Of a DNA stretch of 64,000 nt, positions 35,701 through 49,928 are shown in pieces. The notes beneath the pieces are model-generated. The model worked only from the letters and a program-made list of their open reading frames with translations, was not told where the DNA came from and ran no database searches. Every line of letters begins with the position of its first letter. The stretch's first letter is position 1. The DNA is from Struthio camelus. Its lineage: Eukaryota; Chordata; Aves; Struthioniformes; Struthionidae. Made by a program: the position numbers and the translations under genes. Location: assembly GCF_040807025.1 (NCBI RefSeq), contig NC_090981.1:37675817-37739816 (forward strand), given 5' to 3'.

Positions 35701-37479
35701 GGCGATTATCTCAAACTAGGAATAAAACTCGTAATGCTTGAAAGTTTAACATCTGTATGGATGCTTTCTTATGTCTCAAGTGAGAGGTAGCTTGGTGTGC
35801 ATGAGATGCATCTTGCTACCTGGATGGGGATCGGTTGTGGTTTTTTAATCACTCTGATCTTGTATTTTGTATTTTAGTATAGGTGTATTCACATTATATG
35901 TGAATTATACAGAATAACTTATTTAATAGTCAAGGAAGAAACCATTTCAATTATCTTTAAAAGTTTTGAAGTAAATCTGCTAAGTCATTCATAGGGTTAG
36001 AAGTATTTATGAAAATGTATGTTTTAAGAATTTGTCACTTTATGCAAAATATCAGGAAGAAACAGAAGTGTGCTTTTAAATCAGCTTGAACTACATGTGA
36101 GACTTGCCAATACTAAAATGGAGTAAATTATGCGAATTTATTTAATTGTGAAAGTATTTCATAGGATTACCACAAAATGCCTATGAAGAAGTTATTTCTC
36201 AGTTATTTTAACTTATTTTATTTAAGCTATGCATCTCAGCCCTTATATTGGCGGGGGAGGAGAAAGGGGAGGCAAAGAACTGTTGTTCTCAAAGTATGAG
36301 AGCTGCTGCTACAAATATAACTTATTAGAAGGAAGAAGTGAATGTTAAAGGTAATAAAGAATATTTAAATACTTCTGTGTAGCTTGATTGTTTTGTTTTG
36401 CTTTGTATTTGCATTTCAAAGTTCTCAGCAAAACTATATGAGACTGAATTGGTGCTTCCAACTTGTTTTCCTTAGCCAGGGGAAATTCAATTAACAGCAA
36501 GGATAGAGGGAAAAGATCTAATTTAATTGTCTTCCTTTTTTACTACTTTTTTTCATATGGGTTTGAGTGGCTTCAGGAAAACGAGACTTCAAAGAAAGAT
36601 GTTGGACACTTAAGCAGCTTGTCAGTAACACTTCTGCAGCAGATTTTATTGACTTTTAAAGAAATTACACTCTTCAATTTTGTAATTAGCAAAAAGGACC
36701 CTTTACAATTTATTGGAATGATGCTCCATTTTTGCTTTACATGTTTTTAAAGCTGTTATTTATGGTTTAATTTTTTCAACACCAGGGCTGCTTTCACATC
36801 TTTACTTTTTATAGACTAGTGTCTTAGCATAACATCAATATGCACTCATTCCACTGGCTTTTTGCTTCTGGGAATGAAGTTTGAATGACTTAAACAAAAG
36901 ATCAGAAAATGAGTTTTGGCACAGCAGGAAAAAGAAGGAAGCTCTTGAAGAAGGCAAGATGAAAAAATGAGAAAATAGCAAAAGCTAGATTCTTTGGGCT
37001 AAATGAAAGAAATCAGAACTATTCGCACAAAAGTTAAAGTGCCCCATTACACAAGTCTGTTTTTAAGGATGTGAGAAAAGTTGCTGACATGAAGCAGTGT
37101 TCCCATGTTTCATCTCCTTCTGGATGTTTTCATTGAGTATACGTTATTGACAGTAGCAGACATCCATAGTTTTAAGGATGAAAAGATCCAATGACTTAAT
37201 CACAAGCACCTTAAAATTACATTTGCGCTTCAACTGGAAAAAGTAATAAAAGATCTATGTGACCATCAAGGATTTTGCTGTTTTATTTATAAGAGTAAAG
37301 ACTAATGACATCTTTGTCAGAGTGCAAGCTTCAAGTGATATATCTGCTGCTTTGATTACAATGGCTGGGATCAGAGTCTTAAATGCCATAAACTAGTGCA
37401 AGGGTAATAGAGAAACAGTCTGCTTTACACTGGCTGAGAAACTTGCTTGCAGTTTTTTGTGCTTTGTGGATCTTGCTCT

Positions 37480-37523
37480 ATTTCTCTCTCTCTCCCCCTC
37501 TCCCTTCCCCCCTCCCTCCCTCC
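37480..37523 (+). repeat. Polypyrimidine (CT/CCCT) tract
   Basis: CT and CCCT/CCTC repeats almost free of purines for about 44 bases. Confidence 0.9.
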
Positions 37524-40500
37524 AAAAATGAATGGCCACAAAGCAGGAATAAATGAAGCATTTGCTGTGATTAATAAATTAGTCTATGTTCTTGTACGCA
37601 CTGTAGGATGAGGGAGGGAATAAATACCACCTGTCCCAGGAAGGAGCAAAGGGAGCTCCCCAAGGGTGCAGTAAAATTCTGGTCCTGCTGAGAACAGTGA
37701 GTTTTTGAAGCCTGCTAACTTGCACAAGCTATGTTATGATTCCATCCTGGGAGGAGACCTGTGTATTTGTTTCTTTATTCTTTCTCCCTTTCACCCATAC
37801 CCTCTTTTCCATACCAAGAAAATCTGAGAGTGTGGGCCAAAAAAGAGAACTGATATGGTCTGTCAGGTCTTGAGTGTGTCCAAGCTTCTTGGAGAGTATC
37901 TGCCCCACAGTTTAGATGAAGCTTTTACGAAGTGCAGAGAGAAATCCTGTCAAGTTATCTGCGAAATGTCCATAGGCATTTGGGAGTCTATGCTGGTAAC
38001 TCATCGAAGATTCTCAGGGAAAAATTCTGGGGATTCCTTACTTAAGGAATCTGAACCTCAGAAAGAATTTACAAAGACCAAAGGGGTTTTGTCTGATTAA
38101 GGGATGAAAAAGGATTGTAATTTATATCCAGATAATTTAATTTTTAAGAGAAAAACAGACTGGAAAAAGGGGTGTGTGTGAAGGGAGGTCCTAGATCCTT
38201 CTGATATGGTGAGAGCTTAGCTGATAGGGGTAAGGTTTTACCCAAATATTCAATTTCTGAGAATTGCTAACTAAAAAAGTGTGAATTGCTTAAATATTTG
38301 CAAAACTGTGCTAGTTCACTTACAGGAGAGGAATTTTGATGGTGGACACTATATTGGTAGATCATTTCTCTTTTGAAGACCAATGTAACCTAGAACTTAC
38401 TGCTGCTTTTAATGTTGCATAGGACCTTATTCTTCCTTGATGTTCCAAAATTAATTGCAGATTGTTCAAATGCTACCTAATGTGGTCTGTATTTAAATAA
38501 CTAAGTTTAGTGGGTCAGAATAATGAGATGGTATTGGTGTGTTTCTGGTGTCTGAAGAAAATACGATAGTAGTCTAGCTGTAAAGCTTTGACATGAAATC
38601 CTTGTCCTGCTATTAGTAGGACAGTCTGAGTCAGTAGGGTTCATGATCCTTTTAAAGGTTGTCTTATGATGTATGCTTGTTTACCTAGAAGCCTGAGGAA
38701 GTATTTAATAGTGATATTTAACTTTAGTATTGAACAGCTTGGGCAGTATCTTGAAAATGTTTCTCCAATTTGGCTGGCAGTATCTGTTTGAGCATTATGA
38801 TTTAAGTAATTTTATCTGTGTGCTACATCTGTGTTAAATTGTTTCATAGTATTAGCAGATTGGCGTTTTAGTTTTATTTAGTTTTTTTATTGAATGGATC
38901 ACTGCAAGAAATAATTATTTGTTAGTGTTGGGGAGGAGGAAGGAAGGGAGAGAGAAGCAATAGATTTTACCTACCTCCTCCCTCCCCACCCCAAGAAAGC
39001 ATTTTTTTAATGGATTGAAATATGTTTGGGAAATGGAGTGTTTTCCGGAGAACGCTTCATATGCGTAAACCTAAGTCAGGCACTATTTTGTCTGAGCAGT
39101 GACTACTCATCTTGGTCCTAAATGTAACAATGTAATGTGTCTGTCTCTCTCTCATAATGCACAGAGCACCTACATGTGGATTTATTACACAGGTTCATTT
39201 CCCTGCAGGCATTTATTTTCTTTTTTCCTTCCCTTCATTTGGGGTTAACTTTTGTATTTCTACATGGTGATGCATTTATGCAGGATAGCCTTCAGGTGTG
39301 TATTGGTTCAACTGAATTTTAAGACCCCTTCATATTTTAGTTTAGGCTTATTGATTCAAAACAGCCATATATATCCCATTCTAGTGGTGCAAAGGGAAGC
39401 TTTCAGATATTTGCTGTGTGGTATGTGCCAGTCACTTTGTGGTGTTTCTGGGCTCCCAAAGATGGTGACAGCTCCTAACATTCATGCTACAGATCTGTTT
39501 CACGTGACTAGCATCAGGCCTATCTGATACTTAAAGATTTATATTTCTGAGAGCTCATATTTGTCCCTGTGATATAAGTGACTTTCTATTGTGAAAGTGG
39601 TTTTGGATAGAACATGGTTTACTTTAGGGGTAAAAATCAGTTTTTCTGGAAACAAGGTACAACTTAGTTTAATTCTTTCCTTTTTTTTAAGAAAAGGACA
39701 ACTATTGTTCTGGACCTATTTGAATGTGAACAGTTAGAGCAGACAAATATTGTTCTAGTTTAAGTAGATCAGCATATATAATCCGATTTTGGTTCTTGAT
39801 GAACAATTTTTCTTCTGGTTTTTCTCTGCAATAAATCTACTGCAACACATTAGACTTCTAAAGACCACTAGCTATCATTAGTCACTGTGAGGACAAGTTA
39901 CCAGTTTGGAATAATTGTCAGTTATTCTTTCTATGAGGAAACTAGACCCAATGATTAGGAGGTACCATCTCCATAACTCTTAGGGTCTCCAATTCCTAAA
40001 TTCTGTATATGTCACAAGTCCTTTTTGAGAGGAAATGACCTTGTAGTGCTGTAAAAACAGACTTGTTATCTGCAGGATTATATTAAGAGGAGTGGAACTG
40101 TAGTAGCTTCATGCAAAAAGAATGCGTATCCACCAATACTATTGATACCTGTCTTGATGCTTTAAGATTTGTAACAGGCCATTAACAGCAGACCATTGTA
40201 ATACTCATTTTTGACAGAAAGATTATCTGATGAGGTATGCAAGTTGAATGAAAACCAGCCTTTTGAAAGTCCTAGAGGAAAGAGACCTAGTTTCATTACT
40301 GTTTTATTATACAGGGGATTCAATCCTTGCCTTGCACCCAGTATTCAGTGAGGATATGTTTATGCTTTAGTCAACACAAACCTTGTTCGCATCTTTGTAG
40401 TTTCCTAAGTTGGATATCTGCAGTAACAGCAGCAAACGAGGCCTTGTGATGTCCAAGCCTTTTCCAAGAATTTGTGAATGCCTGGGAAACTGGCCCAACT

Positions 40501-40800
40501 TAGAGTTCCTTGTGTCAGCACTTGTGCCAGCTGTACTAAATCTAAGTAGTTTAAAATTATCTTGGGTGTGTCTATACCAACTGTAGTCATACCTTTAGCC
40601 GGACTGCAGGCATGCATGTCTTGCCTAATGTTGTTTTCTGTTATAGTTGCAATCACTAGACAAAACGTAAGATGGAGAGTCATACTGCCAAAGTTTGCCT
40701 AAGCAAGTGAAAAAGTGTACGTGTTAAGTAGGGATCTTTTCAATGTTGGAAGTGTTCATTGGGGAACCAAAAACAGTTGAAATAGAAGCTAGTTATTGCT

Positions 40801-40828
40801 AATCTAAGGTCTAAGGTAGACCTAGATT
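40801..40828. repeat. Inverted repeat (12 bp stem, one bulge, 3-base loop)
   Basis: AATCTAAGGTCTA pairs with TAGACCTAGATT apart from a single bulged A, around an AGG loop. Confidence 0.8.
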
Positions 40829-43800
40829 ACTCTAGGTCAAATTTGGAGATCACTTCTTACTGCATGACCTGTCAGTGGCTGTGGCCTAGGTACATGCCTT
40901 CTGCTTTTTGTGAGTCAATTCATTTACTGTTTTTTTTAAACCAGTTATGTCATAACTATTAAAAAGACTTTGCAGTTCTACTGCTCTTTGGTAGTAGACT
41001 ACCTTCAAAAAGCAGCAGTCTACACTCTTGCCTTGTGCATTGTTGTTTAACCATCCTGTTTAAAGTCATAATCTTTTGGGTTTCTGGGATGGTGGACACT
41101 TAGAAATTTCAGAAAGAGGCCTCTGTCCACATTCAGAGGAACTCAGCTCTGTTCGTACGTAATCAATTATTTGCAGCCATTGATGATGACTGCAGATCAT
41201 GTCCATAATCTGAGGTGGGTCTTTGACTCTCAAATCTTACAGTCTTGACAGATTTACATGTAGAGCAAAGAGCTTGCATTTAGCAGTGATCTTATCTAAT
41301 TTGCATGCTGCCTAACTCTTACCAGAAATGATTCACTTTCAAGTGTTCCTTGCAGTGTCCCTTTTAGGTATCCCTTTCAAAATGGAGCATGATTAAGATC
41401 TGTGTGGCCATGAGCCTTAAAATGAGTAGATGCTGCATGTCCTGAAGAATGGCACTGAAGTGGGTGGGGTGAAGAAGCCTGGCACATTCAGACAGAGGCT
41501 ATTTTGCACTGACCCAGGGCAAAAATGTGATTTATACTTACCTTTATACTGGGTTGGGAGGAATGCTGGATTGGAATTTGGCAGCCAAAGGCACTTCCTT
41601 TAGTCCTGTACTTTCTGCTTTCAACCTCTGTTTCTTTTGCTCAGTAAAAGAGCCTTACATTGTGTGTCTGAAGAGGCAGATTTTCAGCTGCTGACTTCTT
41701 TAACTCCCAAATATGTGCTAGTTCATCCATACACAAAGTGGTGCTCCTGTTCTGTGTGTGTGCCAGGAAGCGTTTCCTGATGCATTTATCAACAAGTTTT
41801 GGCATTTCATGCAGTTTTGTTGCTCACTTTAAAGGTTTCCCTGTTTTTGCATTTCTTTTGAGAATATGGAATAAGAGGTTTCTAAGAAGGACTAGCATGT
41901 CTTTGAACACTTGCAAAGCTACTTCTAATGTTGACTGTCTGGAAGTAGGAAGGTAAATGGATACCTGTTGAGTTTGGGCAAACACTATGAATTGGCTTTC
42001 CAGCTGAAGTTTCCAAATGGTGTGTTTTTTTTGCCTGTCTGTTTCAAAATCCAATATCATTGGTCAACTGACGACTATTTTTAAAAAAAAATGTTAACAC
42101 TGCTTTTAGATTTCATAAAACATGCATATCAAGTGTCTCTGAGGACACAGGTTTCAATCTCAAAGCATAATGTAATTAGGTATTACTGTGTCTTTGGTAT
42201 GATTGGGAAGAAAAGCGAAAGGGAAAATGTAGAGGAAGATTAAATATGATATTTTCTATAAAGGGTGTGTGTAAATATTTTTCACCTCCAATAAACAAAA
42301 GGAAGTTGTTGACTTTCTCAGTATCAAATAAGTAGTTATGTTGATATGAGTGTCTCATTTGTATGCATGTATAACACAAGAAGAAACTTACTTTTTGTTT
42401 CAGTGCTAGAAAAACAGGTATTGATCATAGAGTAAATGAGACTTTGGAAGACAGTAGAAATCCATAATACTGAATGATAGGCCAAAAAGATACTTGAGAT
42501 GAGAATAGGCTTTCAAAACAGCACCTAACTCTTCTTCCTTGATAATATCAAACCCTATCTAGATATTTCTGATATCCTGTGCACACGTGTGAATCCTTCA
42601 GGCTCCTAAATACTCTGAAAATCTGGTCCTAAGCTAAAACCAAAAATGGGATTGTTAAAGACCTGGATCTTGCAACTCTTTTGGGAATGACAAAATTGTT
42701 GCTGTTAATGCACAAAAGGGAAAATGGCTGTGTGCCTTCCCTTGGACTGAGGTTTTTTGTCAGTAAAGATGGCAACATCTTCTATGCATTTAGTTTCAGT
42801 GAAAAAGAAGCTAAACTGCAGATTAGTTATTGTTAGAAATTTAAAGTAGATCAACTTTACTAATTGAGGTAAAGCATGATGATGATTCAGAACACAATTC
42901 ACTTTACCCTCTCTTTCAAATTGTCAGTGAATGTCTGGAAGCAGTTTTGACTTTATCGCTAGTTGCTGAAGTGTTATGGTAGACAATATAATGGTAAGAA
43001 ATTTTCTCCTAGAAGGATGCGTGTCTCCCCCCTGCTTATGAATTACAGAATTCTGAAGCTTCAGACTTCAGTACTGTTTCAGCAGGGTTGTAAAGTTGCT
43101 TGATAAGTTTAGAATGTTTTTTTCTGCAAGTGTCTTAAGCGAGTATTTTCACTAATCTGCAGAGTGTGATGGGCCAAAATAAAAGGGACAAAAATCTTAC
43201 TGTTTCCAAGTTTGTTTTTTTGAAATTTAATGCAAGTTTTTTGATTTCTACAAAGTTGTTTGCATCATGTAAAAGCCCTTCCAAACTTCACAAACTGCAA
43301 GTACCCAAAATGGATGGAAAGCTTGGTTTGGGTGTGGGGAGGTATGTGTATGGGGGTGCAAATGTAATGTAAATAACATTTATTTAAAAAACAAAAGTTG
43401 TGGCTCTGCAAGTCTCTGCACTCATTTAAAATGATAACTATATCCACAGACCAGAAAATGTGAGTTATGTTTTTGAGGCTGTTACTTTCTTCTGCCACAG
43501 AAATTGCGAATGGGTGTTCAGTTGGACCATTGAAGAATATTTTCTTTATTACCATCTTGAGTCAGAGCTATGTTGGCTCTGAAATCATACCCTAATTGAC
43601 CTTTTTCCTTGTCCTACCCTTCCTTTACATTAAAGAAGCGGGAGGAGAATGAGAAGGAATGTATTTAGTGAGTCGCTCAGAGCTGTGGAAGAAGTTCTTA
43701 CAAAGAAGCAGCAGGGAAGACAGATGAATGAACCAGAGAACAATGCGTTTTTGTAATCTATTACATGCACACTCAGCTGTGATAAAATCAAAATAAAATA

Positions 43801-46800
43801 TTTCCTACGTTGTTAATTAACACAGATATCCACAACTTGATTGTTGCCTAATATTCCTGACAGATGGACAAAATGTGCCTATAATGCATCTTAATGAAAT
43901 AAGCATATAAAAGGAATCTGCTAAACAAATGCCATTGTGAAAAGGGGATTCAAGGTTCACAGTCTACCTGTTCTCACTGCTTGCACCAGACACTTAACTG
44001 AACTTTGTACCTGACTATAAATGGAAAAGGTTGAGAAATAATCAGATTCCCTTCACTAACATGAAGTACAGAGGTTAGATAAGTGGTATGCACAGCTGTG
44101 GACATTCACATTTAAATCATCTCAGTGAGCTATGCTATAGCTCACCTGAATTACCTAGATACTATAAGTAATGCTGCATCTGTAAGTCTGGAACCACCTA
44201 ATGCATTTCTGCACTGTTTTCTCAAAGACCTGAATGACTTTTGGTTTGAGAGCATGGTGCCACATGCATTCACAAAGCCAGTCAACCTGGGTTTGAAAAC
44301 TGCTGTGATCCTAGGATATTGCACAAAGACTAAAAGCCTTTCCAGAACAGGGGAGCTTGGCACAGCAGTAACTCAAGCTCTGTGTAGGGACAGCTGTATC
44401 CTACAGGACTGGACTATGAGCTTTTGCTGCTGAATCTGAGCTGGTTTGTCTGGGTTTTCTTTGCACTGAGCTGGTCATTTCCTTTTAGGAAATTTACTTA
44501 ATTTACTAAATCAACTAAATAACAAATGACTGAATTGCTGCATAAATATGACTGTTACTTCTAGGCCCAAGTCGACTTCTCAAGATAGTTGCATTATGAA
44601 AAATTCTGCCTTATTTGGACAGCTTTAGTGTTCTTGGACCTTTGCTTGTAAACATGAGAAGTCAGTAAAGACGGTGAAAATCTAATTTCCTTTTCTGGTA
44701 GGAAAGTGCAAAAACTCTACAGTTTACTAATAGAGGTGCTAACTTTCACATTAGCTCATAATGGCCCAGTATAGAAGGCTTTATTTTCCCGCATGTGACT
44801 TTAATACAAAAGAATGAATATTGTACTTTCTGATGCAGTAAATGTGCTACTTCTGTAATTTCTGCACCTCTGAAATAGGATCTGATATAGCTGGAGTCTA
44901 TTGACTTTTGTGCCAAGCAAGTTGATGTGTCTATCTGGATAGGCTGCTGCAGAAGGGGGGTATTTGGGAATTAGATCTGCATGAGAAGCAATGTTTTGCT
45001 GGATTTTGTGTTCTGCTGGCTCTTGGAGATAAGCTGCTGTACAATCTTATTTTTGCTCCAATGATTTGTTTCAAGCTTGCTTAGAATCTTTGGCTGAAGT
45101 CCCTTTGTATATGACATGCTTTTAGATAATAACTGAATTATCTCTATCTGTAAAACTAGAGAGTTGAAAAATGAGGTTGTATTAATTATCACTATTTCAC
45201 TGTTATTTCCATTAGAAAAAAGATTTAAAGCTTAGAAGTGAAATGGATTTTGCTTTGTGTGGGGAGATATGAAAGCTTTTACCTAGTGTTTACTCTCCTG
45301 CTGCCTTGTCATGTGAAATTAGACACATCTTAAATCACGATTCAATTAATTATCAGATGATGCAAGTAAGAAACAAGGACTGAATTAAGGGTCTGACATT
45401 CAGACCTCTATTTGGACATTGGATCTTCATTGCTGCTTTCTGATCCTAATGTCCCTGGAAACCCACAAATATCAACTGTGAGATCTTTCTTGTAAAGTGC
45501 ATATTTCCACCTTAAGAAATGTTTCCTAATACCAGTCATGCATCGCTGTGCACCAGTTAGGGAATATTCAAGTCTGTCTTTAAGAGCTGTGATTATTTCC
45601 AGTAGCCCTATAGTGTATGAGGAGGATGAAAACCATCTCTACTCGCTCTTGCAGTGAATTTCTTTCTGTGATACTCGTACAGCCTTTTCCTGTAAAAGGA
45701 GTATGTTTCTCAAGTCTGTGTATGAGTGGCAGAAATCTTAAGCAAGTAAAGAAATACTAGTTGTGGGTGGGTGTGTGTAGATGCATCTGAACCTTATGCC
45801 AAATCAGTAAACGACATCACAGCAAATTATTTTTGGTTTTTGAATAAAACTTCATGTCACACCTTGCTGGTATGAGGAAAAAGGGGCTGTACTATCAGAA
45901 GTGGTTTTTTGTGTGTAGCTTTTTTGGTCAATATTTTGCTGGCAGATCATCAGGCTAAGTTCTCTAAACAGTGTGCAAAAACAATGCCTGCCTACCTGAA
46001 GAGGGCAGTGCTGCCTAATGTGACAAAATCCACTCATTTTCAACCATACACTTTATTTCTCTAGATTTCCTTTGATGGATAACCTGAAAGTCTTCTATTA
46101 CTATTTTAGAAATGGGTTATGCAATTGCGCTTAGAAAATGGTACTTCTATACATTACCTTGTATGAAGTATCTGAGTTTCAGCCACTGATGCATCAGTGT
46201 TCTTCAGACTGGCTGCAAAATCTACCTTAGATGAACAGAAATAACTCTTTGAAACCTCACTGATTTCCCCCGCCCTTCTATATCCATTTTAGACTTCTGC
46301 TTTTTTCTTTTTAAATTCCCTCATAATTTCAAGCTGCTTGCTGTAGTTTTACAGTCATTTAGGAGTTAGTTCAATCAAAGTAAGTAATTATAGGTATGCT
46401 ATAGAAAAGCTGATGTGTTTGTGCTTTTAAGTTTTTAGGTGCCCAAATATAATTGTCTTATGAAATCTGAAAGTCATGTTCCCTTAATGTCTCTCAAACA
46501 GAGCACTCAAATACAGGCATTCCACATCATGAGATGATTCTGAAAGTCGTAACTGGAAAGAATGAAATATGGAAGGAAAGCATTTTTCCCTCAGAAGACT
46601 GCTTAAAGTGAGCAGTTGGGAGGGGAAAAAGGGGGAAAATGAATGAATTGCTAGACACAAACAGAACGAAATGGCTCTTAGAATCTTTCTCTTGACAACA
46701 TTTTGCTATTTACCAACGTTGTCAGACAACTTGCTCAAACTCTTGAGAACTCCATTACGCTATTAAAATGGTTTTTTTTTTGTGGAAGACTTTCAATACA

Positions 46801-49800
46801 TTTGCCTCTTTTGACCCAAGTGATGCCTTTTTACTGTAGTACTGACGGTGCAATGGCATAATATTCTAATTCAATTTGGAAAAGGTTTTTTATCATATAA
46901 GCCAAGTTGGCAACCTACTTGAAGTTCCTATAATTAAAGCATATATCTTAGCTGAAATTCTGTTTAGCCAGTTGATTATATTTTCAAAGAGTTTGCCAAA
47001 TTGGCAAAACAAACCTGAAGATCAGGCTAAAACTATTGATGTTTCCATGAAACACGTCTAATTAGCTGACCTTACAATGAATGGAGGTTAATACATGCAT
47101 GAATTTTGAGTGAATTATTGGATTTTGACTTTTAATTTTCTCCCCTCCCCCCGCCCTTTTTTCCTTGTTGCAAGTGAAATAACCTGCTCCTAAGCAGAGA
47201 GAATGAAGTAATGCATTTCACTATTGTGTTACATGCTATTCCTCGTGTAGGTTTGCCTGATGGTGGCAGGAGAGATCAAACTTAGGTTGTCCTAACAGAC
47301 GGAAGGAACATAGATGTTTCCTGTGTTTGGCATATGGTAGCTTTTAATCTGAAGTTTGTGAAAGGTAATTCAGGCATAGTCTGTTTACAGTGGGGTTTTT
47401 TGGGGGAGGGGGGTAGGAGGGAAGGAATTCCCAGTATTTTGTATAGCACAGATATCTTTCCATGCAGCGAAAGGAATTGAAAGGGGACTGTTAATACACT
47501 TTTTTGTTTTGTTTTTGTATACAGAATTGGAAGCCTAAAATATTACTCTAAAGCCTTCAGGTCAAATTATCCAAGTACCACAGGGATAATATTCATTGTT
47601 TATCTAGAATCACCAATTCAAATAACTAATGCTCAAACAAGTCATGATTTGGGAGAAGTATCGTACTTAATCTAGCAGAGAATAATGTCTATTTTTGTTT
47701 GGTTTACATGATTGGGACAGACAGTACCTGTTTTCAGAGCACAATGTATAAAGGAATAGTTAATAAGGAGTAGTATCAGCAAGAAAAACAAATACACATT
47801 AATCACAATCATTGCATTCAGGTTACCTATGTTGAATGAGTTTTTTTATTTTCTTTTTTAATAGAGAAGGTGAAAGCAATGTATATCCTTAAAAAGTAAT
47901 GCTCAGAGCGAAGAGTGCATAGCACATTAAGTCTCTCTTCTGATAAATATACTCCTGATGAAAGCCTCAGTGCTTAAAGTCTGTTACTGAAGTAGGATTT
48001 CACTTTGTTATTAGAATGTTTTCCATACTTAGTAAGGCAGGCCACAGTAATGACACAGCTTCATCACAGTGATAGCAGCTAATACTTTGTAATGGAGGAA
48101 AAAAAATATTCACTTTATTTAAACTAAAATTCTTTTCTCGGGGCAGGGAGGGGAAAGAGGTAGGTTTTAGCCATCATCAGACAACCTTTTTCTTCAGATG
48201 TGTTCATACGTTACTTCCAATGCCTGTCTGTTCTTGTTCAGGTATTCATTCCTGCAACCGAAAGATGTTACTTATGTTCTTGCAGAGTCCATACTATTCC
48301 ACTATACCTTCTTATGTTGTAAGACTCGAACTTTTTGCATAGATTTTTGGTAGCTTCTGCCATTGCAGAAGTATCTGGGTGCTGAGGGCTCATCTTAATC
48401 TTTTTCCTTGCTAGAACCACATGTTTTGGTCTATTTAAACTGCCATAAGATGCTGAAGCCCAAATTTAACTTGAGCATATGGAGAGGTACAAAGGCCCCT
48501 TAAAATGCTTGGTGAGTACTTTGCTAATACAGTTGATTCTGAGGGGGTCTGATCCAGAGAGAAGGCACGCGAACTTGTGTGCTCCATGGCTCTCATCTGC
48601 TTAGCTGTGCTTGCATGGGGACTAATGAGGTTTGTATTTCTCCAGGCTTGGAACAAGATGAGATCATTTTCTCAGTCTCTAAAGAAATTGGGCAGCTCAA
48701 ATGGTAATGTTCTCCATCGATCTGATAAGTCTGTACCACAGTCCTCAATGACACTTCTATGGAAGTGTGTAGCTGTGAGTTTTGTATACTGGCCATATGC
48801 AGGTCTGATCAACAAATAATCCTTCATCATATTATTTCCTACTTCCACCCTTCATGGTGCAAACACCCCATCTTTGAGCAGGAGTTGTGTTAACACTTAC
48901 ATAGGTATAGCTTAAATAGTTGCACGTGTTACAACTTTTCCTTTGTACTAATACCCAGAAAACATGATTATGATAGCCTTGAATTTATATGTAGCACCTC
49001 CAGTGTTTTGTTACAGAGGTTTTGGGTATATAAGCCAAGGTAAATCTGTATGATAGTTGCAAAGAAAGAATCCTGAAGAGTTTATTTCTCCATAGAGACT
49101 TTCCTAGCAGTAGTGTTAGTCTTGGTCAGACTGCTGCATCATAGACTTTCAAGACTGCTCATTGTGCCTCTTACTCATATAATGTTCATACATATTTTGT
49201 TCAGCCTCTTTCTGTCCTCTGTGAAATGCTTTTTGATAATCCACTGGTTGCATAAGGAAACAGTCACCAAAGGAACTGACTCCAAAATGAGTTTCATCTT
49301 TGCAGGTGAATACTTAGACCTGTTTTTTTTCTAGAAATCAATGAGGTAGATGGTCTTTTTTGAAATATGAAAGCTTCAAAAGGCCCAAAACTCAATAGTG
49401 AATTTTTGGGAGAAAACTTCCTCATGGAAGGTGCTGAATGTCATTAATGCCTATGGAAATCAGTGTGAGATAAAGATTTTGTGCTTATGAGAACATTGCA
49501 GCATTCTGGAAGATTGAGCCTGCCCTCAAAGTGTGCGAGCATCTCTTTTCCACTGCACAAATTTCCATTAACTCCACAGTGTGCCTCTAATGAGAGGGTT
49601 ATATCAAATTAGTCATATGATGGATATGACCCTGCTAAACCCTTTCAGGGCAAAACATTGATCTACCCAGTATGTCTTAATCTCTGAAACTGAGCTAACC
49701 TGTCATTATTTTTAATTCATTGGCTGTCTCTGAATAGAAGAAATGTGATCGAGATCAGTTAGAAAGAGGGCCTCTTCCACTTTTTACTATCCAAGAAAAT

Positions 49801-49896
49801 TTCTTATTAAGAAATAATCTCATCTTGAATACCTAGCTGACTGATTTGTCCTTTCATCTGGTTTTCCAAAGTGTTTGAGGTGTAAAAGCAGATGAT

Positions 49897-49928
49897 AGTT
49901 CAGTCTTTAAGTAGTTCAGTCTTTAAGT
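49897..49928. repeat. Perfect tandem duplication of a 16-mer
   Basis: AGTTCAGTCTTTAAGT occurs twice head to tail. Confidence 0.95.

Larger units (their letters stand above)
27571..40000. other. Intergenic sequence, no recognised gene
   Basis: AT-rich desert-like DNA. Simple repeats include GCATGCATGCATGCAT near 27620, C13 at 32733-32745 and a CT-rich tract at 37480-37523. No recognised coding exon, RNA gene or repeat family. Confidence 0.5.

Noticed and set aside
44125-44433. 103-codon plus-strand open frame
   Set aside because: Non-ATG start, no recognisable domain, and a frame of this length is expected by chance in about 50 kb.
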